A DNA stretch of 7,700 nt from positions 1-7,700 of the forward strand of contig JAJPZL010000080.1 in the NCBI GenBank assembly GCA_021204375.1. Reading direction: 5' to 3'. Made by a program: the position numbers and the translations under genes. Under the pieces are notes generated by a model, which saw only the letters and a list, made by a program, of their open reading frames with translations, made no database searches and was not told where the DNA came from. This document shows positions 1 through 7,590 of the stretch, in pieces. The first letter of the stretch is position 1. Each line of letters opens with the position of its first letter. Origin of the DNA: Bacteroides sp. (GTDB lineage: Bacteria > Bacteroidota > Bacteroidia > Bacteroidales > Bacteroidaceae).

Positions 1-1
1 T

Positions 2-1146
2 TTTACATCCTGTAACAATGACGAATTAAGTGGAGTAGAGATACCAGGTAGCACAGAAAAAGGTTATCTTTCTGTTAAACTGGCCGATGGCATTGGCTCT
101 TTGAGAAGTGTAGGTGATAGTGAAGTGTTGGAAGGTGAGCGGGAATTAATGCAGTGGAATTCTACGTTTTTGAGTCCGACGGTAGCCGTGATACTCAATA
201 CGGTTACATGTATTTAACTCCCGATGAAGATTATACTTTTGCCGTATCAGCCGGAGATAAAAAGATCGTTGCTGTAGCCAATATGGAATTAGGTAACCTT
301 GCCGGTCTGGACCTGAGTCAGGTAACAGCTTATATTTATGATCAGGCTATTGATGTACCCAGCCAGGTTCCTTTTACAGGCGGTATTCCTATGTCTGGTG
401 AGTCTGCTGTTTTCAGTGTATCTGCTGAAGAAATTAAATCTGTAGAGATCATTGTTTCCCGTCTTTTCAGCCGTTTTAATGCTCCTACTGCTGAAAATGT
501 AGCTGTAGAGATAGAACTACCTGCTGATATTGATTCTCTGGAAACTTTGCTGGGTATGACTATTGAAGATCCCTCGAAAATTAAATTTGAACTCAAAGAA
601 TATATTGTTGTGAACGGGCTTAAAAAATTGTATGTACTCCCTAATTATGGAGCTGCCGGAGAGGACGGAGCCTGGGATACAAGTGTATGGACCCTGGGTA
701 ATAGTGTACTGAACTATACTGCTTCTTCTTATACCAACGGTTTCTTGGGAACTGTTTACAGTGGAGATGCATTTTTAGGTGAGAGTGATGTAGTTTACCT
801 GTATGAAAATAAACCTGTTTTGGAGGAATTCAACAGCGTTATCGGATTCGATCATAAAACTGTGTATGCTTTTATTATTAAAGCTGACCTCTCTTACGAA
901 GATCAGAGTGTAGAGCGTTACTGGAGAATCAATGTAGAAAAAAAGAACGATGCAGATCAGGCTTACAAGATCCGTCGTAATGCCATTTACAAAGTAAATG
1001 TTAATGCAGTAAAGACCATCGGTCATGGAACTCCTGAAGATGCTGAAGAAGAAAAACCCATTATCCCCATTGGAGAGGATGGAGCTGTTGAAGTAACTAT
1101 AGATATCGCTGACTGGAGAGTATTTGAATCAGGTACAGAAATTTAA
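2..1146 (+). pseudogene. Major fimbrillin-like lipoprotein (FimA/Mfa1 superfamily), 5'-partial, frameshifted
   Basis: Likely shaft subunit of a Bacteroidales type V fimbria. The window opens on a lipobox-like F-T-S-C (positions 2-13), so the start codon and most of the signal peptide lie to the left. The first frame reads ...GYLSVKLADGIGSLRSV...EGERE and then leaves frame, meeting TAA at 215-217. The continuing frame reads INAVEFYVFESDG from about 145 and stays open to TAA at 1144-1146. Joined, EGERE-INAVEFYVFE is the usual start of a fimbrillin beta-sandwich, so one A is probably missing from the GGGAATT stretch at 141-147. The C-terminus, EVTIDIADWRVFESGTEI, has the terminal beta-strand with a conserved Trp seen in this family. 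The Arg in GIGSLRSV is a candidate site for Arg-specific maturation (family knowledge, not shown here). Any start at GTG 154 would lack the export signal. Family confidence is high; the exact subunit role is inferred from gene order and size. Confidence 0.85.
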
Positions 1147-1166
1147 GATAAGTAACCTCCTTAAAC

Positions 1167-1201
1167 AAACCGGAAGAGAAGATTCCTTCTCTCCGGTTTT
1201 T
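1167..1201 (+). terminator. Hairpin with T-run between the major subunit and the next gene
   Basis: The arms AAACCGG (1167-1173) and AGAGAAG (1175-1181) pair with CTTCTCT (1186-1192) and CCGGTTT (1193-1199). There is one bulged A at 1174 and a four-base ATTC loop. The right arm runs straight into TTTTT. This is a rho-independent terminator shape, placed 21 bases after the stop of the first gene and 41 bases before the next start. With no obvious separate promoter after it, partial termination giving more shaft transcript than accessory transcript is a reasonable inference. Confidence 0.75.
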
Positions 1202-1241
1202 CAAACTGACAAAAAACATTTACTCTAACAATCAACTGAAA

Positions 1242-2123
1242 GTGAAATATCCTATTCTCCTGTTACTGCTGGCTCTTGGCCTTGTAGGCTTTTCCTCCTG
1301 TGTCAAAGAGGAGTATGAAGAGTGTCCCGGATACCTGCGGTTTACCTTTGTGCATGAAGGAAGTACGCAGGAGTACGACGGGAAAATTGGAAACGACGTT
1401 TATCTACGTATTTATAAAGATAACGTACTTTATTCTGCCGGTAGAATTCCTTACGATAAGATCAAAGGCGGAAAAGAATACCTGGTTCAGAAAGAGTTTA
1501 CCGGTGAGGTGGATGTGGTAGCCTAGACCGTTCCTGCAGAGGAAGATTTTGTGGCTGATATTCTAACTATTGCTGAGGACAGATCCCGGACAGGCGAACT
1601 CCTGGCAATGAAACCCCTTGCAAGAAGCGTAGCTACTTACGAACCGATGGGACACCTATACCTGGGAACCCTTACCAAAGAAGATACAGATATCAGAAAA
1701 GATATCTCCCTGCCGGCTTCTATGAATGTCTGCATTGCACAATTTACTGCCGCCATTCACAATATACCGGAAATTTATCAGCCCGGGCAGGATGAACCTG
1801 TCTGGATGCATGTAAAAGGAACTAAAAGTGAAATGAACACCGAGTTCAACCCCCGGAGAGAAGATGCGGTGATCATAGCTGAATTTACAGAAAAAGAAGA
1901 AAGAAGCCAGATTTTGCGAACCACCAAACACGGGTTGCTGGCCTCAGATCAGGATCAGTTTATCTCCGTGGATATTTACAAAGGAGATGTTTTTCAGGGA
2001 ACCATCCGGACAGATATACAGTCTAAACCCAGAAGAGAGATCCACCTTGATATCTACCGGCATTCGGTAACTATTCATATTAACGGCTGGAGAGTCTTTG
2101 ACGTACCGGTTGAGTGGATCTGA
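1242..2123 (+). pseudogene. Mfa2/FimB-family fimbrial anchor-like lipoprotein, interrupted by in-frame TAG
   Basis: The restored reading frame is 293 residues, close to the usual Mfa2/FimB length of about 300. Known members sit at the fimbrial base in the outer membrane and limit fimbria length. Residues 1-20 form a lipoprotein signal (Leu-rich core, then F-S-S-C, lipid Cys20). The early Cys-Pro in EECPGYLRFTF and the C-terminal strand VTIHINGWRVFDV fit the family. An in-frame TAG at 1524-1526 (codon 95) follows GEVDVVA. Members of this family commonly read VVAW here, so TGG to TAG is the likely change. The frame resumes as TVPAEEDFVADILT and is open to TGA at 2121-2123. As written, only a 94-residue fragment or an unanchored 190-residue piece (from GTG 1551) could be made. 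The start is GTG at 1242; no ATG gives the signal peptide. It is the second gene of the cluster, 71 bases before the next. Confidence 0.85.
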
Positions 2124-2194
2124 CACTCTATTAGTCTGCCTACCCGATATGCTGGTTCTGCCGGCGTACCCTAATATATACATTAAGATTAACA

Positions 2195-3598
2195 ATGAAA
2201 AAAATAATTCTACTTCCTATAGTCTTATTAGCCCTTCTTGTATCCTGTACCCGGGAAGCAGTGGTTTTCAGATCAACCGATGAACAAACAGTGGAACTCG
2301 CTCTGAGAACCTCTATCAGAGCCGGTAGTGGAGAAAATACAGAAGCCATCCGTGAGTTGGAGCTTGTTGTATTCAAAGAGGGTAGCTTTCAGTATAGCCG
2401 TTCTGCCTATGCCTCTGATTATGCCTTGTTCCGCTCTTCCCTTAAAATAGACCGTGGAGTAGATATCTACTTTTTTGCCAATTGCAGTTCTATCCTTACT
2501 CCGGAAATATTAGTGGAAGGAACCAGTTGGCAGGAGATACGTTCCCGGCTTATCCTTACCCGGACACACCAGAGAGAGGATAACCAGTCTTTTCTTCCTA
2601 TGTGGGGAGCGCTTGAAGATGTAACTATCTCCGGTCATACACTCAATCAGCTGACGGTTACCCTGCTTCGTGCCGTGGCCGTTGCAGATGTATACTTCGA
2701 ATTTGACGGCGTACAAAACTTTAACTCGGCGGTGACCTATCTCTATTACGGAGCTGATAAAGCCTTTATTGCTCCTTCTGATGAGAACCTCAGGTATGAG
2801 AACGGAGTGCTTGCCGGAGTGAATGAACCTCTTTTTCCTCAGGGAATGAAGACTCTATTAAAAAGTAGTGCCAATCCTATATCCAACCAGGTGGTAAACG
2901 CCCTTTATATGTTCGATAACCCAGTGGAAGAGGGCAACAATACCGGAGACCCTGATAACAGACGTACCCGTGTTGTAGTAAGGGGATATTATCAGGGATC
3001 AGATAAAATGAGCTATTATGCTCTGGATTTTTTCGATGATACTCTTTTGCCCGAACAGTGGCTCAGAGCCACCAGTAACCATCGTTATGTGCTTAAGGTT
3101 ACAGGAGTAAAGAGTGAAGGATAGGAAACTCCCGAAGAGGCTGCAGAAAGCGCCACTGTCAGCCTGGATTACGATGTGATCTCCTGGGAAGATTACCAGT
3201 ATGAATACAGAGACATCGGTACGGACGGGCCTCACTACCTTTCCATTAACAGGAGATACCTGCCGTTGGATAGAAAAACAGGAAGTCAGGGTTATATCTG
3301 GCTGATGGGGACCTACAGTAAAAGTGATATCACGCTTGGCATTCAGCCCTCTGTTAACGGAACCGCTGAGTCGATAAGTAGCGATGAAGTAAAGAATGAC
3401 CGGTTCCATGCCCGGGTAGTAGAAAACGGCGGATCTCTTTCAGTAGTAGTTACTACCCGGGGCGAATACTCAAAAACAGACCCTGCCCAGAACAAGGACA
3501 TTCTCGTTATCAGGGCCGGACGCATTGAGTTTACCGTAAACCTGGAACAGAAAACCCCTACCTGGAGTGTGGAAGGAGACGATAATATTGAACTGTAA
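2195..3598 (+). pseudogene. Fimbrillin-like minor subunit lipoprotein, interrupted by in-frame TAG
   Basis: The restored frame is 467 residues. ATG 2195 begins a lipoprotein signal ending L-V-S-C (Cys18). The fimbrillin-like start is ALRTSIRAGSG...IRELELVVF (about residues 36-60), with Arg38 or Arg42 as a possible maturation site. The fimbrillin-like region ends near the Trp of LDYDVISWEDY (about residue 331). About 130 further residues look beta-rich, ending with DILVIRAGRIEFTVNLEQ, which resembles a BACON/Ig-like strand pair (weak). An in-frame TAG at 3122-3124 (codon 310) falls in GVKSEG-*-ETPEEAA. Related fimbrillins usually have an aromatic residue in this G-x-x-T-x-E-E-A motif, so TGG to TAG, or a Tyr codon changed by transversion, fits. 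The frame then runs open to TAA at 3596-3598. Position and architecture suggest an accessory or tip-complex subunit (FimC/Mfa3 type); I cannot say which. Confidence 0.75.
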
Positions 3599-3648
3599 GA
3601 CAAAAGACAATGATCTGCAACAACGTAAAATTAAAAAGAGCCTGCACA

Positions 3649-6516
3649 ATGAAAAATATATCGTTCATATTTGCACTTCTTTTTGTCCTTATCCTTGCCG
3701 GCTGTGGTGAACATGAGCTAGTAAAGGATTCGGCCAAAGAGTCCGGGAACGGTCTTAGACTCTCCTATAAAGTGAGCGGAATTGTTTCTGCCGCCAGCCG
3801 GGCAACGGTTCCGGTAGAGGAGGGAGAAGATCAGATCAACTCTTTCTATATCCTTTTTTATGATAACGATATAGTAAGAGGGTTCGTAGAAGTAGTAGAT
3901 GCTATGAGTAGCTACTCTACTGCTATGTCTAGTGTAGGTGTACTGGATATTGAATTTCCTGAAGATTCCAATCTGAGTGTATTGGGAGATTATGTAATGC
4001 TCTGTCTGGCCAATATAGAAGATTACAGAGAAGAACTTACTTCGGTAGAGGCTCTCCGGGATTTTTGTGGAACAAGATCGGTGCAGCAGGTAATAGACCA
4101 CCTGAAGATAAAGATCTCAGGAGTTGAACCTAACCGGGAAGATCCCCTGGCAGAACAGGCGGATAACAGTAACCGGATGGCTATGGATAACCTTCCCATG
4201 AGTGCTATTGTAACCAAAGCACCGAGAGAAACCGACGTAGAGATTGAACTGAGCCGTGGGATTAGTCGTTTTGACGTACTCTCCCTGGCATCTGGGTATG
4301 AGCTGGTATCGGCTTCTCTCTGGAATGCCTATACTACCGCCTATGTTTTTGGAGATGACAGTCGTCTTTTGCCGGCTCATTTTAACGGAGAACGCACAGA
4401 ACGTTACTACGGAGTGGGAACCAATGAGCAGGGGCAGATCGTGGGATCACTGTATGCTTTTGAAAATTATGTGAAAGAACCGGAACAAAAGGACAAGAGT
4501 ACTACTTGTCTTATCATCGGGCTCAAAAATGTTTCTACCAACCAGATTGAATACTTCAGGGCAAATATCAGTGCTACCTCTAAGGGGCAGATACTGACTC
4601 GTAACAGTGTATATAAAACAACGGTCCTAAATATATCCGGAAAAGGTGAAGAAACAGAAAGAGATGCTTATGAGAAGGGTAATCTACTACTTGAACTGAA
4701 TATCAATGACTGGTTCCTGGATGATTATGGAGTTATGCAATATGATGGAAAAAACCTCTTAGCTATGCCGACCCGGAAAATTAACCTTTCGGGTCAGGAA
4801 GAGGTTCGTTAGTATAATATTTTTGCTATAAGTCCTGATTCCACTCTCACTGTAGAGATGCAGGCTATGGGATTGCCTCAGGGAATAACTGCCACTCTCT
4901 TTGAGACGGAATTAATTGTAACAGCCTCTGCTAATAACTCTGCAGTACGCTCAGGCACATTGTACTTTACATTCGGTACCCTTACAGCGGAACTTCAGAT
5001 TGAACAGGGGATTTACCAGGTTCCGGATCGGCTGGAAGTAAGTGTCTATGAACTACCACCTTTTTTGTCCGATGCAAATCTGGAAGCTGATTTTATTCAG
5101 GTGACCAGTTCCAGTGCCTGGCAGGCAAAGGTTATAACCTACCTCAATTGAGCTGATCATTTTGTCTTTGCAGATGGAGCACAGGAGATAAGTGGTATAT
5201 CCGGAGAGAATTTTAGAATAAAAACTGCGGTAAAAAATAGTGCTGCTTATGATGTATTTGGCTTTGTTTTGATAAGTTTGGTTGATAAACCCGAAGTATC
5301 ACGTGTTGTTATTCTTCGTCAATTAGAAACAAACGGACTCTATGTTACTCCTATGTCCTTTGAACCTATTCATGGTGGTGGGGGATACACTCCTGGTATA
5401 ACCGTATATTCAAGCGGAACCTGGACAGCGGAGGTAAGTAGTATTACCAATACAAGTGCTATGTTCGTTGCTCCGGTCTTTGATAAGGACGAGGAAGAGG
5501 AAGAAGAAGGCGATACCGGTGATGCCGGTGATGATCAGCAGGAGGAAGTAGAGTATACAAGCTGGAAAAGTACTTACGGAAATCAGTTTATAATAAAACT
5601 AGGTCCTGTCAACACATTGGGTATGTCAGGTAAAGTTATTGCAAGAGTCTACATAAATAATTCTGTTGAGGTGTTCCTGGAGATAGATCAGAGACAATTA
5701 GAACAGTCTGCCCGTATTGTGCATGTGAGAAGGTATGACAGATATGCTTCACTCTTTAATCTGAAAAAAGCTACAACCAAGAATAATGTTTATAATCTGG
5801 CTTATAATATGAGAGATCAGAATCTCTTTGGACCTTCAGGAACAGTAAATGGTGGAGAGTATATCTTTGTTTCGCCTACTGGTACTTCTAACCGGAACAA
5901 ACCCAGCCAATTAGCTTATATTTACCAGTTAAACGGTAATCCCGGTTCAACTACCAGCATATATACAGGGGTGAAATCCTGGCTGGATACAAAGCCAAAC
6001 AGACTTTTATTTATCTCTGAGTACGCCAGTTATGCAGGATATATGGTAAACAGATATCTGAATAAGCATGCCGGAGGGGGCTACACTATTGTATCCAGTA
6101 ATGCGGCAGGACGTTTGGAAAGAAAATTAGATGCTAAAATAAACAAAGAAAATAAATTAGTACAATATCTTTTGTACGGACCTTTCGGAGAGGTAGAAAA
6201 TGTGACTCTGTGTGGAAGGTATGGAACTAATAATGCGCTTTCTTCCTGGCCTGATACATTTATTCCGATCATTATGGCAGGAAATAACCCAGAGCATTGT
6301 GTTTTTGGTATTGATCCCACTAACCGGTTGATCTGGCTTAGTGACCCATCTCTCTTTGGAAGTAGCACTGCTTCGTATATAAATTATGCCAACTTTCTGG
6401 AGGATAACAATAAGAAGTTCTTAAATAATCTGATCGGGTGGATAACTAAAGTCATAAACGATGAGTCGGGATTATTTATTGAATCTTATAAAGAAACCTA
6501 CAACAGAGTGGAGTGA
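3649..6516 (+). pseudogene. Large modular fimbrial tip adhesin-like lipoprotein, interrupted by in-frame TAG and TGA
   Basis: The restored frame is 955 residues. ATG 3649 is preferred over ATG 3610 because it starts directly at a lipoprotein signal ending L-A-G-C (Cys19). Residues 33-360 are fimbrillin-like: SAASRATVP with Arg51 as possible maturation site, INSFYILFYDND, and a closing strand LELNINDW (Trp355). Then come beta-rich BACON/Ig-like repeats: about 425-453 (SGTLYFTFG...LQIEQ), about 457-580 (with AWQAKV), and one from about 565 (with TWTAEV). An acidic linker follows at 612-636. The C-terminal region (about 785-935) has hydrophobic strands and WLSDPSLFG...DNNKKFLNNLIGWI, faintly like DUF4350/GATase1-like folds. 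In-frame stops are TAG 4810-4812 (codon 388, after GQEEVR) and TGA 5149-5151 (codon 501, after VITYLN). The natural end is TGA followed directly by TAG (6514-6519). As written, only a 387-residue fimbrillin-like part would be exported, without the putative adhesive part. The tip role is inferred from size, modular C-terminus and last place in the cluster. Confidence 0.75.
5482..5556 (+). other. Acidic low-complexity linker within the tip adhesin-like gene
   Basis: The stretch encodes a run of six Glu after DKD, then GDTGDAGDD and QQEEVEY (residues 612-636 of the restored protein). The DNA is a purine-rich GAG/GAA run followed by GATACCGGTGATGCCGGTGA, which contains a short near-tandem repeat. 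It separates two beta-rich parts and probably acts as a flexible, highly charged spacer. Asp-rich D-x-G-D-x-G-D-D spacing could bind calcium, but there is no full EF-hand or RTX motif, so this is only a suggestion. Confidence 0.5.
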
Positions 6517-6587
6517 TAGGGAATTTAAGAATAAAAATAAAGAAAATTTTAGTTTGTATATTAGATAGATAGATTAATTTGTTAGGT

Positions 6588-6628
6588 GAGAGGAGATGCT
6601 TTGTAAAAAGCATCTCCTCTTTGTTTTA
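6588..6628 (+). terminator. Rho-independent terminator of the fimbrial cluster
   Basis: A perfect 14-base-pair stem pairs AGAGGAGATGCTTT (6589-6602) with AAAGCATCTCCTCT (6607-6620), with a four-base GTAA loop and a T-rich tail TTTGTTTT. It lies about 70 bases after the last fimbrial stop codon. The stretch between the stop and the stem is AT-rich, contains a short TAGATAGATAGAT run, and shows no gene. Confidence 0.9.
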
Positions 6629-6666
6629 TATATATCCACTCAGATAGATAAAATGGGAACAGCCCA

Positions 6667-6704
6667 AAAAACAACCTCCCGGGATACTAAGATCCCGGGA
6701 GGTT
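6667..6704 (-). terminator. Rho-independent terminator of the AraC-family gene
   Basis: A perfect 13-base-pair, GC-rich stem pairs AACCTCCCGGGAT (6673-6685) with ATCCCGGGAGGTT (6692-6704) around a six-base loop. Read on the - strand it is followed by GTTTTTTGGG, giving the needed T-run. It sits about 35 bases past the stop of the AraC-family gene and faces the + strand terminator, so the two convergent units are insulated from each other. Confidence 0.85.
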
Positions 6705-6738
6705 TCGTGACAATTAACAGTTATATAGAAATTATGAT

Positions 6739-7590
6739 CTATCCGTTATTCCGGATATTACCCGGTGTTTGCTTAAAGTTACGAATGCAATAATCGTTGA
6801 ATTGTTGCTGCGAATTAAAGTCGTACTCTTCTGCAATTTGTTTGAGAGGTTTGTCCGTATTGGTGATCTCGTATAAGATCTTGGTTGACTTTCTCTCATT
6901 CAGCCATTTATAAGGAGTTGTTTCAAACACTTTTTTAAATTTCTTGATAAAAGCAGGTTCACTATAAGAGGCAAGTTCAGCCAGTTCTTTTGCATTCTTT
7001 GCATTCTTCCAGTTGTTCAGAATAAAAGAAGCGAAACCAAAATCATTGTTTAGGACCGGTTTAAAGAAATAACATAAGTTTTTCTTTTCGTAATAATCGG
7101 TTAAAAGCAGGAGTAACTCCTTGATCTTTATCTCATAAAGAACCGGAAATTTAATGCCGCTCTCTATATAAGCAGAGAGATTACTCAGATACTGGTTCAT
7201 CATAGTATTGATCTCCAGTTTACCGGCTTCTTCGGGAAAAGAGTACTGCTGAGCTTCCTGATATAACTCCTCCAGAGAAAAAGAACCGTATAATTTTTGC
7301 AGAGGATCCAGCCTGAGAATAATAATATTGCTGTCTTTTCTGGAAGTAGCCTGGAATTTAGAACCTGAGGGAAGAAAAAGAGACTCTTTTTCTGATATGG
7401 TAACAGGAGGATAGGTATCGCAAACAATTTCGCATCTTCCTTCAAGTACAAATATGATCTCATTGATCCCGATAGTGTCCAACCGGTGGGCGTCTCCTGT
7501 AATATTTAGTATTTCTATTACAGGTTAGCGCGACTGACCCAATTCGTAATAGTAATAATGACCACTTATAGCTTTACTCACTACTTTCAT
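6739..7590 (-). pseudogene. AraC-family transcriptional regulator, interrupted by in-frame TAA
   Basis: The restored frame is 283 residues from ATG (7588-7590, - strand) to TAG (6739-6741). The N-terminal half looks like a cupin-type sensor domain (INEIIFVLEGRCEIV, SEKESLFLPSGSKF). The C-terminal ~100 residues carry two helix-turn-helix units, about 200-222 (AKELAELASYSEPAFIKKF) and 250-272 (KQIAEEYDFNSQQQFNDY), followed by the family-typical FKQTPGNIR. An in-frame TAA at 7525-7527 (codon 22) falls in YELGQSR-*-PVIEILN. Without it the frame is continuous and extends the sensor domain to a normal ATG. As written, translation would need a poor internal start (TTG at 7480-7482 gives 247 residues with the DNA-binding half intact). 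CAA to TAA is one simple origin of the stop. It is convergent with the fimbrial cluster, so any control over it is inferred from proximity only; the effector is unknown. Confidence 0.85.

Noticed and set aside
2999..3409. 136-codon - strand open frame opposite the minor subunit gene
   Set aside because: It overlaps the real + strand frame across its TAG and has no family-like sequence; a shadow frame.
3718..4101. 127-codon - strand open frame opposite the tip adhesin-like gene
   Set aside because: Fully within a clear lipoprotein coding region on the other strand; composition rich in Tyr, Ile and Ser as expected of a shadow frame.
4858..5151. Separate small gene between the TAG and TGA of the tip gene
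   Set aside because: It shares the frame of the flanking parts, has no signal peptide or start context, and its sequence continues the beta-domain series; better read as part of one interrupted gene.
6561..6576. TAGATAGATAGAT short tandem run
   Set aside because: Only about three units in an AT-rich, non-coding stretch after the last fimbrial gene; no sign that it acts as a phase-variation tract.
6596..6793. 65-codon + strand open frame after the fimbrial cluster
   Set aside because: It starts inside the terminator stem, runs through the opposing terminator and overlaps the end of the AraC-family gene; no recognisable protein features.
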